From positions 125,996,337-126,060,336 of the forward strand of contig OX375872.1 of NCBI GenBank assembly GCA_947359465.1: a DNA stretch of 64,000 nt, written 5' to 3'. Below, piece by piece: positions 1-11,948 of the stretch. Source of the DNA: Metellina segmentata (Eukaryota; Arthropoda; Arachnida; Araneae; Tetragnathidae). The notes beneath the pieces were generated by a model. It saw nothing but the letters and a program-made list of their open reading frames with translations. It was not told the DNA's origin and did no database searches. Both the position numbers and the translations under genes were made by a program. Each line of letters opens with the position of its first letter. Within the stretch, counting starts at the first letter, position 1.

Positions 1-3000
1 ATGTTGTAACTGCAATTGAAGAAAATATGTTATTCTCAATTAGAAATAATGAATGCTTTTATTTCTGGTATATATTCCACTAGATTATTAAATTACTAGG
101 TGTAAAGACAGCAATTTTTGTTGAATGGATATGAACAAAGTATTGGTTTTAATTTACAAACTTCAAAAATAGAGAGATTTTAATAGGATTTTTTAAAACA
201 GAAATGAACCCTTCATCTTGCTAATAAATGAACATGTATTGAATTACCAAACTATACATCCGAATAATGAATACTTTAAGTTTGAAATGAATGGACACTT
301 GATCAAAAGGAACTAAGTGCATCTGTATACAAAAGTCACTTTTAAAAAACATTAGTTAGATCGTAAAAAATGTTAATTATGATACAATAAGTGCTATGTT
401 TAGTTTTCAAGCCAATGGTAGAAATTTTGCAATATTGCTTTTATTAGTAATTATTGTTGTTGTGACTAAGATTACAGTTTTGATAAAAAATACATAAAAC
501 TTTTACAATCAGATGTCTTAGTTTCAAGTGGCTTATCCATAACTATAATTGTTGGTGAATTGATATTAAAAATTAAGTCAAGTGTAGTTAATTTATTCAT
601 AAATATTGTTCTGATTCAAAAATAGCTAATAAGTAATCTTCTAATAATTGGTATTGCAATGCTAATTTGAACATGAAACTTCAACACAGTGTTAACATTC
701 ACAATCAAATGACATTTAACTCCCTCACATATCATAAAATTCTGTACAAGCCTTTTCCTTTTGTAATACTGTATTTCAGTACATAATTTCTTTACAACAC
801 TGTTTGCGAATTTTCTACAGAATTTAGTCAGGTATTTAAGGACTGTCCGATTTTGACAGTCAATCCAGAAACCTCAGTGATAAAATTTAAAATTTTACTT
901 TATTAATGCACTCAGTATAAGGCAAAAATTTGGTACATTTCTTCTAATTTAAATGCATCAAATTTGTTCAACAAATTTCAGTTTCATAATTTATCGTTTT
1001 CTCTTTTGTTTGGATAGTAAACAATTTGTAATAATTATATTGTGTGTTGGGGTTTTTGCTTCTTTAAAATCCTTAAACATGTAGCTATTATCAATTTTTC
1101 AGTTGCATATACTTCTGGGCATAAATATATTATTGAATAAAATGGACTGCAAATATTTAATGTGTATTAATCTCCATTTTAAACTGAATTTAAATACACA
1201 TAATTTGATAAACTTCTTCAGTTTTATAGTTTTTTATGCATTGAGCTTATGTGTGTTGGTTGTATGAATTTCAAATGCAGAATTTTGGTTTTAAAAAACT
1301 ATTAAATTTATTAACTAGAGCATTGAAATTCATAGTTAATTGAGGGGAGACATCATTCTGATCAATGTTTGGAAAAGGACAAAATTTTCATTTCCACACA
1401 TTTGAATAGAAATAATATTACTCCATATTAAAACTTAATATTTTCTCATAAAATATTTATATTTAAATAAACAACAGTTTTCAATGACATACATGAAATA
1501 TACTTGCTTAAGTGAGACTATAACAACATGAATATCCCTCTCTTAGTAGTAGAGATGCATGGATTTCAAGTAGATAACTTCATGCATCAAAAATTGAATA
1601 GCCTAAATTACTATTATAACTATCAATCAACAATACTTATAAATTGTTATACCGAGGTTTCTGTTTCTTTAAAAATGTAAGTATACCATCTTTTCCAGTT
1701 GCAAATATTTCTTGAGATAAATGTATTCATGAATTTTATGGATAACAATATGTATTGAGTATAAAGATAATGTGAAACTGAATTCAAATGGTTTTGAAAC
1801 ATTGTTAAATGATTGACTTGATATGAAATGAAAAATTTGTTGAGCATTCTGATCAGTGTTTGGAAAGTGTTTACATTTCTGATCAGTGTTTTTCATTTTC
1901 TAACACCTTATTTATGTGAATTTAATGTTTCAATAAATTATAAATTGAAATGGCCTATATAAAATACTATATTTTTCAGTGTGACTATGTAACTACATAT
2001 CTATAGTAAATAAAAAATACATTACCAAATTGCTTTAAGTCTGCTTCACTCTTGCAAAATTCAGCCTTTTCTTCTTTGATTATTACAATCAGCTTCAAAT
2101 AAACCTTATTTCAGGAAAAAGGTGTTAATTGTCATGTATGATTGAACAAGGTTTAAGCAATTAGCTTACTGGGGGAGTTATGTAACATAAGATCAAGAAA
2201 ACATCTCAGGCGAAATTTTAAGGAACTTGCTTAGAAATAATTAATTGGCAAAAAGATACATCTAAAATCATCAATCAGATGACTTATAGTTCTCTCTTGT
2301 TGAACAAACTTCAGTACATATTTTCTTTACATTATTGTTTACAGATTTTCTTCAGCATAAGTACAGAATTCAAACAGGTATTTAAAATCACTTAATATTT
2401 CCCTTGAAAGCAATCAAAGAAGGAATTAAGCAATTTGGTTTGGTATTCGAACTAAATAAAAGTTTGTCGCATAAAATTTAAAATTTTACTGTGTTTATCA
2501 CTGAACAACCAACTAGCCAACCCCACTGAAGATATAATACTGAAAAATTAAAAATTGGCAAATTTGTCATAAATTTTTGGAATAATATTGACAGGGCTTA
2601 TAAAGCTTTTGTTTTCTCATCCAAATTAAAACTACTTCCAAATGGTTCTTGTTGAACAGTGTAAGAATATGGGTTTCAGAATTTTAGGTACTGAATGTGT
2701 TTTTAATCACCTGAATGACTAAAGTAACTAACATAAGGTCCCTCAATACACTCTATTTCACAGTTTTAAAACATAAGGATGGAGAAAAATGTCTCAAAAC
2801 AACAGAAAATTATATCGATAATGTCACAGCCAATACATAAAATAAAACAATATTGAAGGAACCATGTTATTGACTTCATATTTATATAGTTCAGCTTTTC
2901 TGCTGCAACTATGCGTAGCAACATTAATACAAGTAATAATGTAAACAAATGTAAAGGTACATATAAACGTGAGTGAAATTATTATAAAATACCTTCAATA

Positions 3001-3547
3001 AAATTATTGCAACATTCAGTTGATTCAATGTTAAATAAATTCGAAAACACTTCACAAACTATTTGTTTAAAAAAATTTTTTAAAGAAGCAAGGATTGTTT
3101 TTTACACCGTATAAATTTACTCCAACAGGATTGTTTAGTGAGTAAACTTATCTATCCTTTCTGTAGTTGGTCTAGTTAGCCCTAACAAGGTAGATGACTG
3201 TTGAAGCGACAAGCCAAACTTCAATCTAAATGTTTATAAATTAAATAAATTTCACAAACTATCTTACTAATCAACTGCTTGTTTAATTATTCCACAATGA
3301 GGGTAAACAATCTCCCAATCTAAAATACTTGATGCAATTTTTTTTTAATATTGGAAAAAATTTAAACTTACTTTTGAAAACGTTGAACAGCGGCAAGCGT
3401 TTGAAAAATTAGAAAAGTAATTGCCACTTGTTGTAAATATAATATTGAGAATATTGATTTCAGACGGGGCTTGTCGCTAAAATTCACATTTATAGCACTG
3501 GGAACATTTTAAATATCCGACCGAAAAATCAAAGTAATGAAGTAATT
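1..3547. other. AT-rich non-coding stretch
   Basis: No recognisable protein domain, RNA gene or transposon end on either strand. The longest frames are about 60-75 codons of low-complexity hydrophobic sequence, as expected by chance at this base composition. Apart from the diverged duplications listed separately I see only scattered A/T runs. Confidence 0.6.
690..2560. repeat. diverged internal duplications
   Basis: Segment ~700-860 resembles ~2265-2400: both run from a CAATCARATGAC-like start through TTCAGTACATA and TTTCTTTACA to CAGGTATTTAA. Segment ~1045-1145 resembles ~1648-1745 (TTTCTTTAAAA, then CAGTTGCAAATA-like sequence). The word GATCARTGTT recurs at 1360, 1851 and 1881. The copies are heavily mutated, so this is an old tandem or dispersed repeat. 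No coding content is visible. Confidence 0.4.
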
Positions 3548-6430
3548 GTGAATGGGAAATGTCATGTTGTTTATGATTATAAAATAAAAACTGTTTTCGT
3601 TGATTGCGATTGTACTAGCGATTGTAATTGAACACGACTCGTTTTAATTTACAGTTGGGGGACATCTCCAGAACACGGTAAGTTTTGTGACACCTTAATA
3701 ACCCAAATGATAATTTGAGTTTTCATTAACAGAAATCATGTTAGTGAGTTTAATTTAACAAAGCTCAATTTCATTCGCAATTGGTTCATCTCCAACTTGG
3801 AAAAAATACACTGTACCTAAGGTTACCTTAATATCTCTTTTAAAGAGAGCATGTCCTCTTTTTCCGCTCGGATCTGTTTTTCACTTTCTATTTTTTAAGT
3901 CAGATTTTTTTTTTCGTCCTCTTTTTTTCGGTTGTTTACTTTTTGTTATCTTAATTCTTCATTTCGAGTTGCGTAAAAAAATATATTTTACAATTCAAAC
4001 TTTATACGCTAATAGATTCACATTGCCTACTATACCGTTATGTGAACAACAAAGTCCAGGCGCCCGCGAACCATTTTGGAAAGTCATTTCAACAAGGCTC
4101 ATTTTTGTGTCAGTTGTTGTCTTCATATCCCTCAACTGGAAACCGGACGTCAGCTGGCACGCCCGCGGTGGTTGTGGGAGTGTTCGATTGTTGGTGAAAG
4201 TAAATTTAAAAAAAATGATTTCAACAAAGCTGAAACTTTTTATATTGTTAGTTAACATGATAAAAAAAATAACAACAAAAAAAAACCTATCAGCTGCATG
4301 GCAGAGGGTGGAAATATAGTCAGCTGATGCGAGAAGTATACCGCGAGCTGAAATGAGTGTGAGCACCGCGATACAACGTTATTGTTTCAGCTGACGTACC
4401 TTCCTCGATACTCAAGACAGCTGACTTTTATTTTCGTAAAAGACATTTATACTTTTACAATGTAACAAAATTTCTATTTTGTTGAAATCAATTTAATATT
4501 TTTATATAGTGTAAATAGTGTGAACGTGAATGGTTATATTTCATTATATTTTTATAAGTAGGTTATTAAATAAACAAAAGTATATTAATAATTGTGAATG
4601 GGAAATGTCACGATGTTTATGATTATAAAATGAAAACTGTTTTCGTTGATTGCGATTGTATTAGCGAGTGTAATTGAACACGACTCGTTTTAATTTGCAG
4701 TTGGGGGACATCTCCAGAACATGGTAAGTTTTGTGACATCTTAATAACCCAAATGATAATTTGAGTTTTCATTAACAGAAATCATGTTAGTGAGTTTAAT
4801 TTAACAAAGCTCAATTTCATTCGCAATTGGTTCATCTCCAACTTGGAAAAAATACACTGTACCTAAGGTTACATTAACATCTCTTTTAAAAAGAACATGT
4901 CCTCTTTTTCCGCTTTCTATTTTTCATGTCAGATCTTTTTTGTCCTCTTTTTTTCGGTTGTTCACTTTTTATTATCTTTGTTCTTCATTTCGAGATGCGT
5001 AAAAAAATATATTTTACAATTCAAACTTTATGCGCTAATAGATTCACATTGCCTACTATACCGTTATGTGAACAACAAAGTCCAGGCGCCCGCGAACCAT
5101 TTTGGAAAGTCATTTCAACAAGGCTCATTTTTGTGTCAGTTGTTGTCTTCATATCCCTCAACTGGAAACCGGACGTCAGCTGGCACGCCCGCGGTGGTTG
5201 TGGGAGTGTTCGATTGTTGGTGAAAGTAAATTAAAAAAAAATGATTTCAACAAAGCTGAAACTTTTTATATTGTTAGTTAACATGATAAAAAAAATAACA
5301 ACAAAAAAAAACCTATCAGCTGCATGGCAGAGGGTGGAAATATAGTCAGCTGATGCGAGAAGTATACCGCGAGCTGAAATGAGTGTGAGCACCGCGATAC
5401 AACGTTATTGTTTCAGCTGACGTACCTTCCTCGATACTCAAGACAGCTGACTTTTATTTTCGTAAAAGACATTTATACTTTTACAATGTAACAAAATTTC
5501 TATTTTGTTGAAATCAATTTAATATTTTTATATAGTGTAAATAGTGTGAACGTGAATGGTTATATTTCATTATATTTTTATAAGTAGGTTATTAAATAAA
5601 CAAAAGTATATTAATAATTGTGAATGGGAAATGTCACGATGTTTATGATTATAAAATGAAAACTGTTTTCGTTGATTGCGATTGTATTAGCGAGTGTAAT
5701 TGAACACGACTCGTTTTAATTTGCAGTTGGGGGACATCTCCAGAACATGGTAAGTTTTGTGACATCTTAATAACCCAAATGATAATTTGAGTTTTCATTA
5801 ACAGAAATCATGTTAATGAGTTTAATTTAACAAAGCTAAATTTCATTCGTAATTGGTTCATCTCCAACTTGGGAAAAATACACTGTACCTAAGGTTACCT
5901 TAATATCTCTTTTAAAGAGAGCATGTCCTCTTTTTCCGCTCGGATCTGTTTTTCACTTTCTATTTTTTAAGTCAGATTTTTTTTTTTCGGTTGTTTACTT
6001 TTTGTTATCTTAATTCTTCATTTCGAGTTGCGTAAAAAAATATATTTTACAATTCAAACTTTATGCGCTAATAGATTCACATTGCCTACTATACCGTTAT
6101 GTGAACAACAAAGTCCAGGCGCCCGCTAACCATTTTGGAAAGTCATTTCAACAAGGCTCATTTTTGTGTCAGTTGTTATCTTCATATCCCTCAACTGGAA
6201 ACCGGACGTCAGCTGGCACGCCCGTGGTGGGGGTGGTTGTGGGAGTGCTCGATTGCTGATGAAAGTAAATTTTTAAAAAGTGATATCAACAAAGGTGTAA
6301 CTTTTTCTATTGTTAGTTAACATGATAAAATGACAAAAAAAAAAAAGAAAAATTGTCAGCTGTATGGCAGAGGGTGGAAATATAGTCAGCTGATGCGAGA
6401 AGTATACCGCGCGCTGAAATGAGTGCGAAC
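3548..6430 (+). repeat. ~1.03 kb tandem repeat, three copies
   Basis: The unit starts GTGAATGGGAAATGTCA at 3548, 4594 and 5620, giving periods of 1046 and 1026 bp. The first two copies are almost identical; the third is more diverged and is broken after ~6428 by other sequence. Each unit holds several CAGCTG hexamers, a T-rich block and a GC-rich patch near CAGGCGCCCG. Short frames of 60-120 codons recur in the units only because the units are near-identical. Part of the unit (about 4060-4575, 5080-5600, 6110-6420) reappears inverted at 6925-7435, so the units look like arms of an inverted-repeat element. Confidence 0.8.
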
Positions 6431-6756
6431 AACGTTGGACTGGACTGGAATATCACTTTCGAAGCACCAGCTGCAAGTAGATCATCACTACATCATAAAA
6501 AGAATTAAAAACTAAAAATAAAGACTAATAGCACAAGGGTGGGCGAATTTAAACAAAAAATGTCGATCTGGGGTGCAGAAATAATACTTAAATGCTGAAT
6601 TAACCATAAGCGCAACTTTATTGTTTCAGCTGACGTACCTTCCCCCGACACTCAGACAACTGACTTTTATTTATTAGTCTTTATGTGCATAAATTAAATG
6701 AAAAACCGTCGCCAACGATATCAATAAAGCCGAGTAGGCCACATTTATGAAACCCC

Positions 6757-6888
6757 GAAGAAACAGCAGAAGAATGTGATAATAGTGATCTCATAAGAGA
6801 AAATAATATTGAGGAAATATCTGATGAGAGGTCAGGAGAAGAATACGACTATAATACCGATAGCACAGTAGATTTTAATGATGACTGA
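6757..6888 (+). pseudogene. possible transposase C-terminal tail remnant
   Basis: A 43-codon open stretch, rich in Glu and Asp, ends at a TGA at 6886. It is closed upstream by a stop and has no ATG. It lies between the third direct repeat unit and the inverted arm, where the core of an inverted-repeat transposon would lie. Acidic C-terminal tails are common in pogo/Tigger-type transposases, but no catalytic region survives here, so family assignment is a guess. Confidence 0.2.
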
Positions 6889-6924
6889 TTTTCACGTAAA
6901 TAAATAAAAATAATGAATTTTTAA

Positions 6925-7435
6925 TTTTGTTTATTTAGTAACCTACTTATAAAAATATAATGAAATATAACCATTCACGTTCACACTATTTACACTTTAT
7001 AAAAATTTTTTAATTGATTTCAACAAAATAGAAATTTTGTTACATTGTAAAAGTATAAATGTCTTTTACGAAAATAAATGTCAGCTGTCTTGAGTATCGA
7101 GGAAGGTACATCAGCTGAAATAATAACGTTGTACCGCGGTGCTCGCACTCATTTTCACTCGCGGTATACATATCGCATCAGCTGACTATATTTCCACTTT
7201 CTGCCATGCAGCTGACTGTTTTTTTTTTTTTTTTTTTGTCATTTTATCATGTTAACTAACTATAGAAAGAGTTTTAGCTTTGTTGAAATCAATTTTTGAA
7301 AATTTATTTTCATCAACAATCGGACCGCCAGCTGACGTCCGGTTTCCAGTTAAGGGATATGAAGATAACTGACACAAAAATGAGCCTTGTTGGAATGACT
7401 TTTCAAAATGGTAGGCCGGCGCCCGGACGAACAGC
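6925..7435 (-). repeat. inverted arm of the 1.03 kb repeat
   Basis: Read on the minus strand, this matches the arm seen at ~4060-4575. It includes the CGGACGTCAGCTGG patch, the CAGCTG-rich stretch, and an end at the CCGGGCGCC-like sequence near 7430. Together with the direct copies it makes an inverted repeat with arms of ~500 bp and ~500 bp of unique core (6430-6920). I could not find a clear target-site duplication. Confidence 0.7.
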
Positions 7436-7749
7436 TATTCAATTGCGCCCTAGATCTAGTACATTGTGCGAAAATCGTATGTATTGTTAAAACGTATGAT
7501 AGGACGTTCAACCTCTAGTGTATATTGAGCTCCATGTTAAAACGTCTCATTAGGTGATCAAATATATAACAAATGAGAATTTAGATTCGTCTTAGAATTA
7601 GAATAAGAAATATTATTCTTATTATATGAGAATAAATAGTAAGAAGTTAGAATAGCGCATAGAAAAATATTTCTTTGCAATAAAATTTACCAGTATTTTT
7701 ACCACACAATAGTGATCAACTCCAATCTGATAATTTTGAAAATGATACA
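7436..7749. other. unassigned AT-rich spacer
   Basis: Joins the inverted arm to the decayed hAT remnant. I see no gene, repeat end or RNA motif here. Confidence 0.5.
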
Positions 7750-8195
7750 ATTAATTGCTATAAAAATCGTTAGATAACATCTTGGACTCGTGAATGTTAG
7801 AGTTTGAATGTTTTTGAGTGGGTGACACTTACAACTGTACCTGAATGGGTATAAATTGAAAATGCTGTTTCGTTTATTCATTCGAAGATAGTCGGTCACA
7901 TTAATGATATAAAATGATTCGAGCAATATTGCCATTTATAAAACTCTTAAAAGAAAATAATTCAATGATGATGAATTTAAAGAATGTCATCCAACTAAAA
8001 ATTGCTTGCTTACTTCCAACAAACCAGTAATTCAGAGTTTCATTCAGAAATATTGAAAATTTGTGAATTCTATTTTACTATACCAGGACATAATATAAAT
8101 GTTGAAAGAATATTTTCGATGATTGGTTCGCAATGGACAAACGAGCGTAATCGACTCACCATTGATACTGTTGAAGCAATATTAATAATAATCTC
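7750..8195 (+). pseudogene. hAT transposase remnant (C-terminal dimerisation region)
   Basis: Codons from about 8020 to 8190 read as the hAT C-terminal dimerisation motif: a PGHNINVERIFSMI segment, then WTNERNRL and a final VEAIL. This is the ordinary 'P-G-x-N-x-x-V-E-R-x-F-S' signature of the family. Upstream, 7750-8000 reads as related sequence only if several frame changes are allowed. The RNase-H-like catalytic core is missing. A Helitron-like element begins right after the motif (8192) and ends the frame. It is a dead fragment of a cut-and-paste transposon. Confidence 0.6.
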
Positions 8196-8871
8196 TACTA
8201 TTATAAATGGAAGTGTCTGTTTATCTGTCTGTCTGTCTGTTTGTTTGTTTCGCGCCGCAAAATCCTGATGATCTATGGCACTTACAGCAAGGAGATTTGG
8301 CACACACTTAGTCCGAATTTTTTGCAGTTTTTGGGCCTCGGCGAAATTTTAAAATTCAATCTAGAAGATCTTTAAATGAATTTAATAGTTTTATTTTCCA
8401 CCTGCTTCTTCAAACGCGTTTCGTCCGGACGAAAGAAGAAACCCCATTAAAAGAACTTCTTCTATCCACGTGACCTTCTTTTATATTTTCGCAAGAGATT
8501 GTGACGTCACGTGAACTTTCTCTTTCCCAAAATAAACAGATTGCATCTTCTGCCTTTCGTGTTAAAAAAAGAAACAGATTACATTTCCTATCCCATTCCA
8601 TTTAAGGGAAGGAGAGCAAGAAATATAAAACACATTGACTGGGATTGTTAATTCTTTTTCGTAAAATCGGAATCGCTGAAGATAGATAGGAAATTTCAAC
8701 AGATTTGAAATCTACAGAAAATTTTACTTTAGATTGATACCTAAAAATATGATTTTCTTTAAATAAATAATTTTTTTAAATTGAATATATCTTTAACGGA
8801 TTCGAAATCTGCGGAAAATTTTACACTAGATTAATACCTTACACCACGGGAACGGGCAACGCAGTGGCTAG
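8192..8871 (+). mobile_element. Helitron-like non-autonomous element
   Basis: The 5' end is TCTCTACTATTATAAATGG and the 3' end is GTGGCTAG, flanked by A (8191) and T (8872). That fits Helitron insertion between A and T with TC and CTRR termini. The inside shares the TTTGTTTGTTT run, the CTATGGCACTTACAG stretch and the 'gggcaacg' 3' region with elements at 45.5, 50.6, 54.0 and 55.3 kb. No Rep/helicase coding is present. It interrupts the hAT remnant, so it is the younger of the two. Confidence 0.6.
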
Positions 8872-9182
8872 TCTATAATAAGGATGAAACGTGCAAAAAA
8901 TTTCATTGGCGAAATTAAAAACAACAAGCTGCTGCGTGACATAATGGGCTCAAACAATTATGAAAATATGTTTCATTTCTATTAATGTTTTATATGTATC
9001 AACAATTATTTTGTTACATGTTTGTTGTTTTAAAATAGGATTCTTTTTTTGCAATGTTTTGAAAAAAGACTTAAATAAATGGTCAGTGTTTTCATTTATA
9101 AATTCGTTCTCACATTTACTAATTCTTTTGAAAATACGTAAGCAATATATTCAGCCCATTTTCTTTCAGTTAGCGGTTAATA
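8872..9182. other. unassigned AT-rich spacer
   Basis: Sequence between the Helitron-like element and the first Tc1 element. It holds a 105-codon frame (from 8960) made of hydrophobic and Asn/Ile/Lys-rich residues with no recognisable domain; I treat it as chance. Confidence 0.5.
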
Positions 9183-10605
9183 CACTCATTGCCATAAAAA
9201 TTTGCGCGCCAAGAAAAAATCGTCAAAATGAAACGAAATTTTACACATGTAAGTACTACTTTGATATAAGTAAGTGATTAGAAAATCAAAGAAAAAGTAT
9301 CATTTATTGCAGAAAAAAGTACAAATGAACGGAAGTTTTAGTACTCTGTTCGACCCCCTCTAGAGCGAATGCACGATGCGATACGAGCGGGCATTGAGGC
9401 ATACAAGTTTCGTATGATGTCCTGAGATATCTCGTTCCACAGTTTCTGTAAACGCGCCTCTTGTTCGACTAAACTCGTAGGGTGTCCAACTTGCCGTCCC
9501 AAATGATCACAGATGAATCAACATCTGCTCGATTGGTGACAAATCTGGGTATCGAGCAGGCCAGGGAAGGGTTATTATGTGGTGGAGACAGTCTTGTGAC
9601 ATCCTTGCTGTGTGTGGCCGAGCATTGTCTTGTTGAAAAATGGCTCCTTTGAGCCCTGCCATGAGTGGCATCACATGTGGCTGAAGGATGTCATGGACGT
9701 ACCGCTGGGCTGTCATTGTGCCATGGATCAATATTAGGGGTAACCGTGAATCGTAAGCAATGGCACCCCTTACCATCACACCAGCTGTGGGAGCGGTGTA
9801 TCGCTGTAAAGCGAAGGCAGGATTGAGGCGTTCACCGCGGGGCCTCCACACACGAACACGATTGTGATCACTGTTCAAATTGAATCTAGATTCGTCGCTG
9901 AAGACGACCTGGCTCCTTTCAGTTGCAGTCCAATCCCGTCGTGCGCGACACCACTCCAAACGGAGGCTTCGGTGGGTGGGTGTCATTGGCAGCTCACGTA
10001 ATGGGCGCCGCGATACCAGATGTCCCTCAGTCAGGCGCCTTGCGATGGTTCGGAAAGACACAGGGGCCCGTAGTGAAGGTGCTGCCTGTGTCAAGATAGC
10101 GGCCAATGAGGCAGTTGGCTCTACGCGTGCGTTTCGTATGATGTGACGGTCTTCTCGACGACTGCTCTGTCTAGGGGGTCCTGAGCCTGGTCGCCGTATA
10201 AATGAAGTCTCTTCTGTCCACTATGCCCAACACCTCCTCCCAGTATAATCAGAACGGCCTACTTGACGAGTTACTCGACGAGCTGACCATCCAGCTGCCA
10301 TCATCCCGATGATGCTTCCCCTCTCGAAATCTGACAGCTGCTCATATTGTCTTCGATGGCGGCGTAACGGCATGTCTACCTCAGCGTTTCCTTTGCAAAA
10401 GATTAAGTACGCTCAAACAAGCTCTGCTTACCTGTATTATACTCCAAGGAGAACGAAGTTCAACTCCCTCCTTAGGCATTGCGCAATGCGCAATAACGCT
10501 GCATTTCTAATCATTTGCATATCTGGCCGACATGTACCTTCATGCCAAGTTTTGTTACGATCCCACAGTTATTTCTTGGTGAGCAAATTGTTATGGCAAT
10601 GAGTG
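9183..10605 (-). mobile_element. Tc1-type element, copy 1
   Basis: Imperfect terminal inverted repeats begin CACTCATTGCCATAA on the left and end TTATGGCAATGAGTG on the right. A TA dinucleotide flanks each side (9181-9182 and 10606-10607), as expected for Tc1/mariner insertion. The element is ~1.42 kb and holds one transposase pseudogene on the minus strand. A second, more damaged copy lies at 11949-13359. Confidence 0.85.
9338..10373 (-). pseudogene. Tc1-type transposase, broken
   Basis: A cut-and-paste transposase of the IS630-Tc1-mariner superfamily. The reading starts at an ATG at 10373 (MPLRRHRRQYEQLSDFERG), followed by paired helix-turn-helix DNA-binding regions. The catalytic residues are in VFSDESRFNL, FQQDNARPHTA and DLSPIEQ. 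An in-frame TAG near 10224 separates the N-terminal domain from the long 199-residue stretch. A small indel near 9510-9525 breaks the frame just after the catalytic glutamate. By my count 32 residues lie between the second Asp and the Glu, two fewer than classic DD34E. Not functional as it stands. Confidence 0.85.
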
Positions 10606-10679
10606 TATATTGAAGATTTGTCAAAGATTTTTCTTTTTATTAGGTACCTAACAATTATACACTACCGTATGCCCAAAAC

Positions 10680-10756
10680 CCATTATTGTAAGGGCCATAG
10701 ATTCGTCAGGACTGTCCACACAGGCAGACAGACAAAAAAAATTTTAATATTAGAGA
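10680..10756 (-). mobile_element. Helitron-like 5' end fragment
   Basis: Read on the minus strand it begins TCTCTAATATTAAAAT and passes through a (TCTG)-rich run to CCTGACGAATCTATGGC, as in the other Helitron-like copies. Only the 5' end survives, and the next base outward is compatible with an A/T insertion site. Confidence 0.45.
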
Positions 10757-11445
10757 TAATGCGTGCTTTTTGTGTCCTCTTTAAAAAAAATAATTTTACG
10801 AAGTGTTCGCTTTTCTGATATTCATCCTCTGGCAACCCTACCCAGTACCCATCGTAAATTTCGTGATAATTGAAAAATATCAAACGACAGTGTTTTTGTT
10901 TTATCAATTGTGTTAGCAGCGAGCGTTATAGGTTTTCTTGGCAGAAGAGAAATAGGCTGATAGCAAGCGAAACAAATAGTTCTCAGCGCCTTGTCCGATA
11001 TTTGAATACAATGAAGCACTGCAATTTAGAAATATGAATAATTTGTTAACCCCATACATATATAACGATTTTTTTGTCGTAATTAGCTTGAAATGTTTAA
11101 TATTTTGTCTTTTACGTGCGCGGTATTAATTTCATTCAGAATCGCGCGCCAGCCAATAAGAGCCAACATGCAGTTCCCGCGCTCTCGATTCTTGTTACTT
11201 ATCTTTCGACTAACGTGCGTTGCATTTATTGTCGTTAGTATTTGAATCTAGAGATGCTACAAATACTGATTTCACAGTAACAGTTCTAACTGTGACTGTT
11301 TCTGAGAATATCTGTGATTCTAAACTGTGATTGTGATTCTAAACTGAGTGTGAAGTACCTCTTAGCCACTCGTTGCAACGGAATGTTCTTACTGATGTTT
11401 TAAAATTCTTTTGTAACAAAAATTAGTAAACTTAATACACAGTTG

Positions 11446-11500
11446 AGTCAGTAGCGTCGTGGGTTACTATGCCAGAGAACTCACTTCGAACCCCAAAATA
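11446..11500 (+). repeat. tRNA-derived SINE head (candidate)
   Basis: TAGCGTCGTGGG (11452) is close to a Pol III A box and CTTCGAACCCC (11484) to a B box, 32 bases apart. This looks like the tRNA-like head of a SINE. The intervening sequence does not fold into a full tRNA, and no poly-A tail or target duplication is clear. Confidence 0.35.
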
Positions 11501-11948
11501 TCTTTACATCTAGAATAACTGAAATATACACTAAATATTATGATTTAAACAAAAGCAATGCCGCTGAATACACCTACAATTTAAACTGAATTGAACATTT
11601 TTCTTCAGCCGATGAGCAGTTTTTTGTATTAAGCCCCTCATTTCATTCTCTAATTTTTTCATTTAACTAATTTTCTAACTAACTAACTTTCATTGACAAC
11701 TAATTTCATTTCTCTACTTTTTCCGCTCAATAATTTAATGCAGGTAACTTAGAAGTTCATAACAGGTTTTTGCAGATTACAATATATGTATTGATATTTT
11801 AATTTGATAAAAATCAAATTTTTCAACTAATCAAACATTACAATCAAAATATATGTATTAGAATATTTGATTAAATTGCTTCTAATTAAATGCAAATTAT
11901 TGAATTTTAATTAATAAATAAATAATCGGCATACCTATTTTTTCTATT

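Larger units (their letters stand above)
10606..11948. other. intergenic stretch with small repeat fragments
   Basis: No convincing gene. It holds a minus-strand Helitron-like 5' end (10680-10756) and a tRNA-like SINE head (11452-11494), listed separately. Positions 11110-11230 form a locally GC/CpG-richer patch with CGCGCGCC and AGCCAATAAGAGCC, which could be an old promoter or repeat. Frames of 65-75 codons at 10603-11019 overlap on both strands and have no domains. Confidence 0.5.

Noticed and set aside
3969..5234. Frames of 102-123 codons in the 1.03 kb repeats
   Set aside because: Overlap on both strands and differ in frame between copies; explained by repetition.
8960..9277. 105-codon plus-strand frame
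   Set aside because: Runs into the Tc1 element end and shows only AT-driven residues.
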